Positions 25,656 through 34,474 of a stretch of 64,000 nt of DNA are shown here, in pieces. How positions within the stretch are numbered: the stretch's first letter is position 1; the number at the start of each line of letters is the position of its first letter. Origin of the DNA: Solimonas thermocellulolyticum (GTDB lineage Bacteria > Pseudomonadota > Gammaproteobacteria > Nevskiales > Nevskiaceae); assembly GCF_040327995.1 (NCBI RefSeq), contig NZ_JBEPIJ010000012.1:1-64000 (forward strand). Direction: 5' to 3'. The notes below the pieces were generated by a model that saw only the letters and a list, made by a program, of their open reading frames with translations, was not told the origin of the DNA and did not search any database. A program made the position numbers and the translations under genes.

Positions 25656-27920
25656 ATGCTGCTTGCCACCGATCTGGACGGCACGTTCCTCGCCGGGTCC
25701 GCCGAGGACCGGCTTCGCCTGTATCAGTTGATCAACTCCCACCCGGACATCCGACTGGCCTACGTCACCGGCCGCGGACGCGAATCGGTCCTGCCGCTGC
25801 TTTCGGACCCGACCCTGCCGATGCCGGACTACGTCATCTGCGACGTCGGCGCCACCGTCGTCGACGGCCCGACGCAGCAGCCGATCCAGCCGATACAGTC
25901 GCAGATCGACGCGATCTGGCCCGGCGATCAAGTCGTGCTCGAAGCGCTATCAGGCTTCGCCGGCATCGAGCGTCAGGATGTCCCGCAGGAGCGGCGCTGC
26001 TCGTTCTACTGCACCGCGGACGCGATCAGCGATGACTTCCGCAAGGCCGTCGAGGCGCTCGGCTGCGATCTGCTGTACTCGGCCAGCCGCTATCTCGACG
26101 TTTTGCCGCGTGGCGTCAACAAGGGCTCGATGCTCAAGCGCCTGGTCGAGCAGATCGGCATCGATGCGCAGGACGTGCTCGTCGCCGGCGACACGCTCAA
26201 CGATCTGGCGATGTTCCAGCACGGCTTCAAAGGCGTCTGCGTCGGTCACTCGGAGCCCGCGCTGCTCGAGGCCACGGCCGGCAACACGCGCGTTTTGCAC
26301 GCGGCACGACCGGGCTGTGGCGGCATCCTGGACGCGATCGAGCACTTCGGATTTCTCGGCGCGCGCAGCATGCAGCAGCACCTGCCGCCGTCCCGGGAAC
26401 CCGGTCGCTCCGATCTGCTGATCGTCTATCACCGTCTGCCCTACGAGGAGGTCGTCGAGAACGGCGAGATCAAACGGCGTCGGCCGCTGTCGCCCAACGG
26501 CATCATCCCGACGCTGATGAGCTTCTTCGGCGAGGGCCGCAACGGCTCCTGGGTCGCCTGGTCGGTTCGCGATCCCAAGCGCGGACCGTTCGAGGACTAC
26601 ACCCAGGTCGACGGCGAACGCTACCCGAACCTGACCGTCTCGCGCGTGCCGCTGAGCAAGCAGGACGTCGACGTCTTCTACCGACAGTTTTCGAAGGAAG
26701 CGTTCTGGCCGCTGCTGCACACCTTCTGGGAGCGCGCGCGCTTTCGCGACGATCACTGGCAGGTGTTCCTGCGCGTGAACCGCGCCTTCGCCGAGCGCGT
26801 CGCGCGCGACGCCGCGCACGGCGCCACCGTGTGGCTGCACGACTACAACCTGTGGATGACGCCGGCGGTGCTGCGCGAACTGCGTCCAGACCTGAAGATC
26901 GCCTTTTTCCACCACACCTACTTCCCGTCCGCCGACGTCTTCAACGTGGTGCCGTGGCGGCGGCAGATCATCGCCAGCCTGCTGCAGTGTGACTACATCG
27001 GCTTTCACATCCCGCGCCAAGTCGAGAACTTCGTCGACGTGGTGCGCGGCACGATGCCGATGCGCGTACTCGAAGAGACCTCGGCGGCGCCGCGCTTCCT
27101 CACCTACGGCTGCGCGGTGGGCCTCGACCGCTATGCCACCTGCATCGAGGCCGGCCACCGCGTCGTGCGCCTCGGCGCGCATCCGGTCGGGCTCGACGTC
27201 AAGCGCATCGACGAAACGCTGCAGCGCGACGACATCCGCCAGCGCATGGAACTGCTGCGCGCAGAGCTCGAAGGCACGCGCGTGCTGCTCTCGGTCGAGC
27301 GCCTCGACTTCACCAAGGGTACGCTCGAAAAGTTGCTGGCCTTCGAGAAGCTGCTCGACGCCCATCCAGAGCTGCAGGGCAAGATCACCTTGATCTCGAT
27401 CTGCGTGCCGGCGGCGCGCGAGATGACGATCTACCGCACGCTGCAGACGCAGATCGAGCAGGTCGTCGGTCGCATCAACGGCCGTTTCTCACGCGTGGGC
27501 TGGACACCGGTGCAGTTCTTCTTCCGCGCGGTGCCGTTCGAGGAGCTGCTCGCCTACTACGCGATGACCGACGTGATGTGGATCACACCGCTGCGTGATG
27601 GGCTCAATCTGGTCGCCAAGGAGTTCGTCGCCGTGCAGGGCCTCACCGGCGGCCGCGGCGTGCTGGTGCTGTCCGAGTTCGCCGGCGCCGCGGCCGAATT
27701 AAAGGGCGCGATCCTGACCAATCCGCACGACCCCGAGGATCTGGTGCAAGCCTGCTATCTGGGCCTGAACATGGGGCGCGCCGAGGCGCGTGCGCGGCTG
27801 CGGCAGTTGTTCGACATCGTGCAGCACTACGACAACCGTCGCTGGGCCGACGAGTTCCTCGCCGCGGTCGACACGCCGCTGCCGAACCCGGACGCCGACG
27901 CGGCGCGTCAGGCGTCGTGA
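25656..27920 (+). CDS. ggpPS: bifunctional glucosylglycerol-phosphate phosphatase/synthase
   Basis: 754 residues. Residues 1-250 form a HAD phosphatase (DLDGT at 6-10, VTGRGRES, ...VAGDTLNDLAMF). Residues ~265-740 form a GT20 glycosyltransferase opening YHRLPYEEVVE and SPNGIIPTLMSFF, the signature that separates glucosylglycerol-phosphate synthases from trehalose-phosphate synthase (OtsA). Later motifs are FFHHTYFPSADVF, SVERLDFTKGT and TPLRDGLNLVAKEF. Such fusions make the osmolyte glucosylglycerol from ADP-glucose and glycerol-3-phosphate, as known from Azotobacter and Pseudomonas. Start ATG at 25656 follows GGAG. It implies salt adaptation. A trehalose role is the alternative but less likely. 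Confidence 0.85.
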   Translation: MLLATDLDGTFLAGSAEDRLRLYQLINSHPDIRLAYVTGRGRESVLPLLSDPTLPMPDYVICDVGATVVDGPTQQPIQPIQSQIDAIWPGDQVVLEALSGFAGIERQDVPQERRCSFYCTADAISDDFRKAVEALGCDLLYSASRYLDVLPRGVNKGSMLKRLVEQIGIDAQDVLVAGDTLNDLAMFQHGFKGVCVGHSEPALLEATAGNTRVLHAARPGCGGILDAIEHFGFLGARSMQQHLPPSREPGRSDLLIVYHRLPYEEVVENGEIKRRRPLSPNGIIPTLMSFFGEGRNGSWVAWSVRDPKRGPFEDYTQVDGERYPNLTVSRVPLSKQDVDVFYRQFSKEAFWPLLHTFWERARFRDDHWQVFLRVNRAFAERVARDAAHGATVWLHDYNLWMTPAVLRELRPDLKIAFFHHTYFPSADVFNVVPWRRQIIASLLQCDYIGFHIPRQVENFVDVVRGTMPMRVLEETSAAPRFLTYGCAVGLDRYATCIEAGHRVVRLGAHPVGLDVKRIDETLQRDDIRQRMELLRAELEGTRVLLSVERLDFTKGTLEKLLAFEKLLDAHPELQGKITLISICVPAAREMTIYRTLQTQIEQVVGRINGRFSRVGWTPVQFFFRAVPFEELLAYYAMTDVMWITPLRDGLNLVAKEFVAVQGLTGGRGVLVLSEFAGAAAELKGAILTNPHDPEDLVQACYLGLNMGRAEARARLRQLFDIVQHYDNRRWADEFLAAVDTPLPNPDADAARQAS

Positions 27921-27930
27921 CGAAACTTCC

Positions 27931-29481
27931 CTAGCGGAACACCCAGACCATCAGCGCGGTGACGGCGACCAGCACGCTGGCGCCCAGACGCACATCCAGC
28001 GTCGCGACGACGCCGGCGGCGCGCACCGTCGCCGCCATCTGCGCCGCGCCGGCGCGATCGCGCGCGCCGAGCAGCCACTGCCAGCAGCCGCAGGCGATGA
28101 CGGTGGCGGCGAACAGCAGGCCGGCGACGATGGTGAAGTGCACCTCGTGCCAGCCGGCGAGCGCGCCGACAAAGCCGGCGAGACTGAGCGCATGCCCGGT
28201 GAGCGTGCCGTACAGCGCCGCGCGCGCGCCCATGTGCGTGTACAGGCCGAGCAGGAACACCGCGACCAGTGGCGGCACCACGTAGGAGAAGGTCTGCTGC
28301 AGGTAGGCGAACAGCCCCGGAAAATGATCGATCATCGGCGCCCAGATCGCCGCCAGCGCCACCAGCACGAAGACGCAGACGCGACCGAACCGGGCGAGCT
28401 GCACCGTGCTGATGCCGGGCCTCCTCGGTTGCACGAAATCGACCATGATCAGCGTCGACGCCGAGTTCAGCGTCGAGTCCACGCTCGACATGATCGCGGC
28501 GAGCAGGCCGGCGAGGATCAGGCCGGACAGGCCGATCGGCGCAAAGTCCGCGACCAGGCGCGGGTATACCGTGTCGGCGCGTTCGAGGTCGGTATACAGC
28601 GCGCTCGCCATCACCCCCGGCAGCACCATCAAAAACAGCGGCAGCTGCTTGAGCCAGGCGGCGAGCAACGCGCCGCGTCCGGCGGTGCGCGCGTCGCGGG
28701 CGCCGAGCAGGCGCTGCGAGACGTACTGGTTCATGGTCCAGTAGTAGAAGCCGAGGATCGGTAGGCCGATCAGCGTGCCCAGCCACGGCAGGGCCGGATC
28801 GTCGAGCGGGCGGATCAGCGACAGCTTGTCCGGCTCGACGCGAGCGACCAGCGTCGACCACGAGTAGTCGAACTCGCCGAACACCAGGATCGTCAGCGTC
28901 AGTGCACCACCGAGCAGCACCAGTGCCTGGATCACGTCGGTGTAGGCCACGGCGCGCAGACCACCGGCGGCGGTGTACAGACCGGCGAACACCGCCAGCG
29001 CCGCGCAGGTCGGTGCCAGCGTCAGCGCCGGGAAGAACAGTTTGAGCACCAAGGCACCGGCGTACAGGCTGCCGGCCGTGTCGAGTACCAGGCTGAGAAA
29101 CAACGTGATCGCCGACAGGTACTTGCGCATTGCCGGGCTGAAGCGGCGGCCGAGCCATTCGGGCATCGTCGTCACCCGTGCCTTGATCAGCATCGGCGCG
29201 ATGAACACCGCGGTGAACGCCAGCACCAGCGCCGCCATCCATTCGTAGTTCGCGACCGAGATGCCGCTCTCCCAGGCCGCGCCGGGCAGACCGATCAGCG
29301 TCGTCGACGAGATGTTCGACGCGAACAGCGAGAAGCCGACCACGCCGACGCCGAGCGAACGCCCGGCGAGGAAAAGATCGTCGGCATCGGGCGAGGTGCG
29401 CGTCACGCGCAGGGCGATGGCTACGATCACGACGAAGTAGGCCGCGAGCACGGCGTAGTCGAGGGCGTGCAGTGAAGCCAC
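27931..29481 (-). CDS. sodium:solute symporter (SSS family)
   Basis: 516 residues from a GTG at 29481 with GGGAG seven bases before it; the open frame extends upstream to 29550, less likely as it puts charged residues before the first helix. About 13-14 predicted helices. Family signatures: FLAGRSLG, LFASNISSTTLIGLPGAAWE and GLLAAIMSSVDSTLNSAST (sodium-binding helix region). Resembles SGLT-type sugar/polyol transporters. It converges with ggpPS, ten bases apart, so import of sugar, glycerol-like solutes or glucosylglycerol is an attractive but unproven guess. Confidence 0.88.
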   Translation of the reverse strand: MASLHALDYAVLAAYFVVIVAIALRVTRTSPDADDLFLAGRSLGVGVVGFSLFASNISSTTLIGLPGAAWESGISVANYEWMAALVLAFTAVFIAPMLIKARVTTMPEWLGRRFSPAMRKYLSAITLFLSLVLDTAGSLYAGALVLKLFFPALTLAPTCAALAVFAGLYTAAGGLRAVAYTDVIQALVLLGGALTLTILVFGEFDYSWSTLVARVEPDKLSLIRPLDDPALPWLGTLIGLPILGFYYWTMNQYVSQRLLGARDARTAGRGALLAAWLKQLPLFLMVLPGVMASALYTDLERADTVYPRLVADFAPIGLSGLILAGLLAAIMSSVDSTLNSASTLIMVDFVQPRRPGISTVQLARFGRVCVFVLVALAAIWAPMIDHFPGLFAYLQQTFSYVVPPLVAVFLLGLYTHMGARAALYGTLTGHALSLAGFVGALAGWHEVHFTIVAGLLFAATVIACGCWQWLLGARDRAGAAQMAATVRAAGVVATLDVRLGASVLVAVTALMVWVFR

Positions 29482-29600
29482 GTCGCAACTCCCAGCGTGA
29501 ATGCGCGGGAAAGGACACCATCTGAAGCGCGATCGGTCAACCCAAGGCAACGGTTCAGAACCTATCTGGCACCATAGCTGCCGCTCACGAAGAAGAACTC

Positions 29601-30857
29601 ATGCTCACCGTCGTCACTTCGATCTCCTCACTGCTGCTCGGCGCCGCGCTGCTGCTGGTCGGCAACGGTCTGATCGGCACGCTGCTGGCGCTGCGCGCCT
29701 CCGCCGAAGGCTTCTCCGACGGCGTCATCGGCCTGATCATGTCGGCCTACTTCGTCGGCTTTCTGTCCGGCACCTGGGTTGCGCCGCGCGCGGTGATGCG
29801 CGTCGGTCACATCCGCGCGTTCGCGATGTTCGCCGCGGTCGCCTCCGCCGCCGCGATCCTGCACGCGCTGATCGTCGATCCGCTCGCCTGGGGCGCGCTG
29901 CGCGTACTCGTCGGCTCCTGTCTGGTCGGCCTGTACATGGTCATCGAGAGCTGGCTCAACGTGCTCGCGCCGGGCGAGCGCCGCGGCAAGGTGTTCGCGA
30001 CCTACATGGCGGTGAACTTCATTGCGCTGGCGATCGGCCAGAACCTGATCCGCCTGTACCCGCCGACCGGTTTCGAGCTGTTCGGCATCGTCGCGATGCT
30101 ACTGGCGCTGTCGCTGGTGCCGATCGCGGCGACGCGCATCAGCCAGCCGGCGCCGGTGCGCCAGCCGCGCGTGCGCCTGCGCCGCCTCTACGCCGCGTCA
30201 CCGTCCGCGATCATCGGCGCCTTCGGTTCGGGGCTGGCGATGAGCGCGTTCTGGGGGCTCGGCCCGGTGATGGCGCAGCGTCTGGGCTTCGACGCCGGGG
30301 GCATCGCGGCGCTGATGACGGCAACCATCCTCGGCGGTGCGGTGATCCAGTGGCCGGTCGGCGCGGTCTCCGACCGCCATGACCGCCGTGTCGTGCTCGC
30401 CGCCGTGATGGCGCTGGCCTGCACCTTCGCGCTGCTGGCGTTTGCGATGAGCGCGCTCGGCCTGTGGCCTCTGCTGGTGGCGATGTTCGTGTTCGGCGGC
30501 CTCGCCTTCACCGTGTACCCGGTCAGCATCGCGCTGGCCAACGACTTTCTGGCGCCGGAAGAGATCCTGCAGGGCGCTAGCAGCATGCTGCTGGTCCACG
30601 GCATCGGCGCGGCGATCGGGCCGACGCTTGCCGGTCTGCTGATGGATCTGGCCGGGCCGCGCGGCCTGCTGCTGCACTTCGCGCTCATCCACGCCGCGCT
30701 GACCGCACTGGTGTGGTGGCGCTACCAGCGCTCAGGCACGGTCAACGTCCCGCAGGCGCATTTCGAGCCGATGATCCGCACCTCGCCCGCCGCACTTGAA
30801 ATGATCGCGCCGGAGACGCCCGCCGCGGCCGACGCGCCCACCGAGCCTCGGACTTAA
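29601..30857 (+). CDS. MFS transporter, YcaD-like
   Basis: 418 residues with 12 predicted helices. Typical elements: GLIMSAYFVGFLSGTW in helix 2, WLNVLAPGERRGKVFATYMA in the first half and GAVSDRHDRRVVL in the loop between helices 8 and 9. The length and the ESWLNVLAP motif are like the YcaD group of putative drug/metabolite exporters. Divergent from the SSS symporter. The substrate is unknown. Confidence 0.85.
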   Translation: MLTVVTSISSLLLGAALLLVGNGLIGTLLALRASAEGFSDGVIGLIMSAYFVGFLSGTWVAPRAVMRVGHIRAFAMFAAVASAAAILHALIVDPLAWGALRVLVGSCLVGLYMVIESWLNVLAPGERRGKVFATYMAVNFIALAIGQNLIRLYPPTGFELFGIVAMLLALSLVPIAATRISQPAPVRQPRVRLRRLYAASPSAIIGAFGSGLAMSAFWGLGPVMAQRLGFDAGGIAALMTATILGGAVIQWPVGAVSDRHDRRVVLAAVMALACTFALLAFAMSALGLWPLLVAMFVFGGLAFTVYPVSIALANDFLAPEEILQGASSMLLVHGIGAAIGPTLAGLLMDLAGPRGLLLHFALIHAALTALVWWRYQRSGTVNVPQAHFEPMIRTSPAALEMIAPETPAAADAPTEPRT

Positions 30858-30996
30858 GGCGCAGAAGCACAGCGGCTCGTTGCGCCGTCGATCACGCCAT
30901 CTTCCGCGCGCTGCGCGAAGACAAAGGCCCTGCTCGCGCTTGAGCAGCTCGGCGAAAAGACTTAAAAACGCTCGGAATGCCGCCCCGCCGCAACGG

Positions 30997-31977
30997 ATGC
31001 CCAGTTCCTCGAACCCCGACACGCCGGACACGGTCGATCGGCTGATTGCCCGCCTGTACCGCTCGGCACTGTCGGTGTCGGCGGAGGGCTATCGCGCCTG
31101 GGCCTTGCGGCAGTTGCAGACGGTCTTGCCTTGCGACGGCGCGCTCTGGGGCAGCGGCGTCGCCAGCCACATGCGCTTTCACTCGGTGACCGTGATCGGC
31201 CTGCCGCCCGAGTTTCCACAGGTGCTCGAAGCGACCACCGCGATCAATCCGCTGATCCCGCGCATCCTGCAGAACCTCGACACGCCGGTGGACATGTCAA
31301 GCGTGCTGCCCGACAAGGCGTTCTTCTCGTCCGAGATCTACGCCAGGGCATTCAAGCCCTACGGCATCACGCGGATTCTCTCGACCGGCCATCTCGACCC
31401 GCGTTCGGGTCTGTACTCGCTGCTGACCTTGTACCGGCGCGACCGCGAGCAGCGTTTCAGCGAGATCGAGAAAACCACGCAGAAGCGTCTGACCTTTCAC
31501 CTGTTCAACGCCGCCTCGCACGCCTTCTTCCTGCACCTGGCGAAAACCCATGCCGAACGCCCGGCCGGTGCCGGCGCCGCGGTCGTCGATGCCAGCGGCG
31601 CCTATCACGAGGCCACCGTGCAGTTTCTCGACCTGCTCGACGAGCGCTATCCGCAGCGCGACCCGCAGCGCCTGCCATGGCCGATTCCAGCCGCCGGGCA
31701 GACCGCGGCCGAGCGCGACCTGATGGTGCGCTGCGAGCCGCTGGGCGATCTGTTCCTGCTGACGATCTGGCCGGCCGGACCACTCGACCGGCTGACCAGC
31801 CGCGAGCGCGAGATCGTCTTTTGCATCGCCCAGGGCCTGTCGTTCAAGGAGGCGGCGAAGAAGATCGGCGTCGCCCCGTCCACCGTCGCCAATCATCTCT
31901 ACCGCGTCTACCGCAAGCTCGGTGTCTACAGTCGCACCGAGTTGGCGGCCTTGGTGCATCGCAGCGCCAAACCATGA
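30997..31977 (+). CDS. LuxR-family transcriptional regulator
   Basis: 326 residues. The C-terminal helix-turn-helix is clear: LTSREREIVFCIAQGLSFKE then KKIGVAPSTVANHLYRVYRK. The first ~250 residues have no recognised domain and might be a GAF/autoinducer-like sensor (FFSSEIYARAFKPYGITRIL). I chose the ATG at 30997; the frame is open to 30880 without homology. Its stop overlaps the next gene (ATGA), so the two proteins are made together. A similar arrangement in other proteobacteria is plausible but not verified. Confidence 0.85.
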   Translation: MPSSSNPDTPDTVDRLIARLYRSALSVSAEGYRAWALRQLQTVLPCDGALWGSGVASHMRFHSVTVIGLPPEFPQVLEATTAINPLIPRILQNLDTPVDMSSVLPDKAFFSSEIYARAFKPYGITRILSTGHLDPRSGLYSLLTLYRRDREQRFSEIEKTTQKRLTFHLFNAASHAFFLHLAKTHAERPAGAGAAVVDASGAYHEATVQFLDLLDERYPQRDPQRLPWPIPAAGQTAAERDLMVRCEPLGDLFLLTIWPAGPLDRLTSREREIVFCIAQGLSFKEAAKKIGVAPSTVANHLYRVYRKLGVYSRTELAALVHRSAKP

Positions 31978-32990
31978 CCCACGGGCCGGCACCGCAGCCC
32001 GCGCGCTGGCAACTGTTGTGGGCGCGCTGGCGTCACGGGGTCGCGGCGCTGAGCTTCATCGCCGGCGTCGCCAGCTTTGCGCTGATCGAGCGTCAGGAGC
32101 GCGTCGCGCAAGCATTGGTGATCCTGCTGCCGCTGTCGTGGCTGCTGCCGATGATCGAGCCGTGGCTGCAGCGTCTGGCCGAGCGCCGGCCGCGGCTGCG
32201 CGCTGGCTCGGTCGTGTTCGGCTACGCCGCGCAGACGATTCACCAAGAGTCGCTGTTCTTCACGCTGCCGTTCTTCTTTGCGACCACCGAGTGGCGCTCG
32301 CCGCAGGCCGTATTCACCGCGGCGATGATCGCGCTCGCGCTGGTCTCGGTGCTCGATCCGATCTACTACGGCAAGGTCGTGCCACGCCGTGCCGCGCTGT
32401 GGGCCTTTCACGCCTGCGCCGCCTTCGTCACCGTGCTCACCGCCGCGCCGATGCTCTGGCATCTGACCACCGCGCAGAGCCTGCAGCTCGGCCTGCTATG
32501 CCTGGCCGTGGTCAGCGTGCCGGCCTGGCATGCGCTGCTAGCCTCGTTGCCGGCCGTGCCGCGCGGGCTGGGAGCGCTCGCCCTCGGCGCCCTGCTCGGC
32601 TGGGCCGGCTGGCAGGCACGCGTCGCGATCCCGCCGGCGACGCTGTGGGTCGCCGACATGCGCATGACCACGAGCATCGACGTCGCCCGCCGCGAGCCCG
32701 GCACCGCAGTGCACAGCATCGACGCCGCCGCGCTCGCCAGCGGCGGGCTCTACGCCTGGAGCAGCATCCGCGTGCCGCGCGGACTGCGCGAGCGCGTCGA
32801 ACATCACTGGATCCACCGTGGCCGGCTCATCGACGTGATCCCCCTCGAGGTCAGCGGCGGTCGCGAGGCCGGCTATCGCGCGTGGTCTCATAAAACGGCA
32901 TTCCCCGCCGACCCGCGCGGACGCTGGGAGGTGCGCGTGGTGACCACGAGCGGCCAGCTCATCGGCCACGGCTACTTCACGGTTCGTTAG
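31974..32990 (+). CDS. membrane protein with DUF5924 and DUF2914 regions
   Basis: 338 residues. The first ~220 residues carry about six predicted helices (VAALSFIAGVASFALIERQ, QSLQLGLLCLAVVSVPAWHAL). The soluble C-terminal third matches the DUF2914 pattern: a Trp/His-rich HHWIHRGRLIDVIPLEVSGG, GYRAWSHKT, RWEVRVVTTSGQLIGHGYF. Function unknown. Translation is coupled to the LuxR gene through ATGA. The DUF2914 part is probably extracytoplasmic. Confidence 0.75.
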   Translation: MTHGPAPQPARWQLLWARWRHGVAALSFIAGVASFALIERQERVAQALVILLPLSWLLPMIEPWLQRLAERRPRLRAGSVVFGYAAQTIHQESLFFTLPFFFATTEWRSPQAVFTAAMIALALVSVLDPIYYGKVVPRRAALWAFHACAAFVTVLTAAPMLWHLTTAQSLQLGLLCLAVVSVPAWHALLASLPAVPRGLGALALGALLGWAGWQARVAIPPATLWVADMRMTTSIDVARREPGTAVHSIDAAALASGGLYAWSSIRVPRGLRERVEHHWIHRGRLIDVIPLEVSGGREAGYRAWSHKTAFPADPRGRWEVRVVTTSGQLIGHGYFTVR

Positions 32991-33142
32991 ACTGCGGCGC
33001 AGCGGACGCCCTGTCGTCTAAGGGGCGCGGCCTCACCGAGGCCACGGCGGCGGCGGAACCTGGATCAGCCACCGCGGTCGTGAGCGTCGTCGCGGGCCGA
33101 GTCGTCCGCATCTGCGGCATCAACCGAGTCTCAAGGAGTCCC

Positions 33143-34468
33143 ATGCGCCTTTCGTCCCGACTGCTGATGGCCCTCTTGGTCCTGCCCGGCCTTGCGCACG
33201 CCAACGACCTGATGCGCGTCTACGCGCTCGCCGTGCAGAACGATGCGAGCTTTCGCGCCGCCCGCCACGCGCGCGACGCGGCGATCGAAGCCCGGCCGCA
33301 GGCGCGCGCGGCGCTGCTACCGCAGATCGGCGGCAGCTATGGTTACAGCGAATCGCGCGAGAAAGGCACCGAGGCCTTCCAGAATCTGCCGGAGACGCCG
33401 ATCGACCGTGACTCGACCAATCGCGGCCTGACGATCACGCTCAACCAGGCCGTGTTCGACTGGGCCGCATTCCAGCGCCTGCGCCAGTCCGGCGAACAGG
33501 TCGCGCTCGCCAACACCACGCTGCGCAATGCCGAGCAGCAACTGTTGTTGCGCACCGCAGAGGCCTACTTCGCGGTGCTGTCGGCCACCGACGCGCTGCG
33601 CTCCTCGCAGGCCGAGCAGCAGGCCGTCGAACGCCAGCTCGAACAGGCGAAGAAGCGCTTCGAGGTCGGCCTGTCGGCGATCACCGACGTGCAGGAAGCG
33701 CAGGCGCGCTACGACCTGACCGTCGCCAGAGTCCTCGAGGCCGAGCAGGCGCTGGCCCAGGCACGCGAGGCGCTGACCGAGATCACCGGAGAAGCCACTG
33801 CCGGCATCGCCCCGCTGCGCGAGGAGTTCCCCCTGCCTACGCCGCAACCCACCGAAGTCGGCCATTGGGTCGAAGCCGCCAAGCAGGGCAATCTCGACGT
33901 GCTGGCCGCGCGCCATGCCGCCGAGATCGCCGCGCGCGGCGTCGACGTCGCCCGCTCCGGCCATCTGCCGACGCTCGGCGCGCAGCTGCAGTACCAGGAC
34001 TTCACCGCCGAAGGCAGCCGCTTTTCCGGCCAAACCGAGTCCGAATCGGTCACCCTGCAACTGAACGTGCCGATCTTCGCCGGCGGCGCCACGCGTTCGG
34101 GCGTGCGCCAGGCGATCGCCACGCGCGAGCAGCGACGCTCGGAACTCGATGCACAGGAGCGCCTGGTCGAGCGCAACACGCGCGACGCCTATCAGGGCGT
34201 GGTCACCGGCGCGGCGCGGGTCAAGGCGTTCAAGCAGGCGGTGGTGTCGAGCCGCACCGCACTCCAAGCCAGCGAGACCGGGCTCGAAGTCGGGACACGC
34301 ACCGCGGTCGACGTGCTCAACGCGCAGCAGCAGCTCTACGCCGCCGAGCGCGACTATCTGCGTTCGCGCTACGACTATCTCTTGGCGGTGCTGCGCCTCA
34401 AGGCCGCCACCGGCCGCCTGACCGACGCCGATCTGCGGGAAATCGACCGCCTGTTGATCGAGCGCTGA
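33143..34468 (+). CDS. tolC: TolC-family outer membrane channel
   Basis: 441 residues with a Sec signal peptide (LLMALLVLPGLAHA). Two outer-membrane-factor repeats give the alpha/beta-barrel channel, with characteristic DLMRVYALAVQNDASF, YFAVLSATDALRSS, LQLNVPIFAGGAT and GTRTAVDVLNAQQQLYAAER. AAGGAG lies 5 bases before the ATG. Exit duct for type I secretion and tripartite efflux pumps. The convergent neighbour is a Bcr/CflA drug exporter, which does not itself need TolC. Region 32991-33142 before it has no gene. Confidence 0.93.
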   Translation: MRLSSRLLMALLVLPGLAHANDLMRVYALAVQNDASFRAARHARDAAIEARPQARAALLPQIGGSYGYSESREKGTEAFQNLPETPIDRDSTNRGLTITLNQAVFDWAAFQRLRQSGEQVALANTTLRNAEQQLLLRTAEAYFAVLSATDALRSSQAEQQAVERQLEQAKKRFEVGLSAITDVQEAQARYDLTVARVLEAEQALAQAREALTEITGEATAGIAPLREEFPLPTPQPTEVGHWVEAAKQGNLDVLAARHAAEIAARGVDVARSGHLPTLGAQLQYQDFTAEGSRFSGQTESESVTLQLNVPIFAGGATRSGVRQAIATREQRRSELDAQERLVERNTRDAYQGVVTGAARVKAFKQAVVSSRTALQASETGLEVGTRTAVDVLNAQQQLYAAERDYLRSRYDYLLAVLRLKAATGRLTDADLREIDRLLIER

Positions 34469-34474
34469 GCGGTA

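Noticed and set aside
25481..25684. 67-residue minus-strand frame across the AT-rich island before ggpPS
   Set aside because: It has less GC-type codon bias than its neighbours and covers the promoter and the start of ggpPS; no ribosome site. Possible but not supportable.
32991..33142. tRNA-like stem sequences in the gap before tolC
   Set aside because: No cloverleaf, anticodon arm or T-loop consensus could be drawn.
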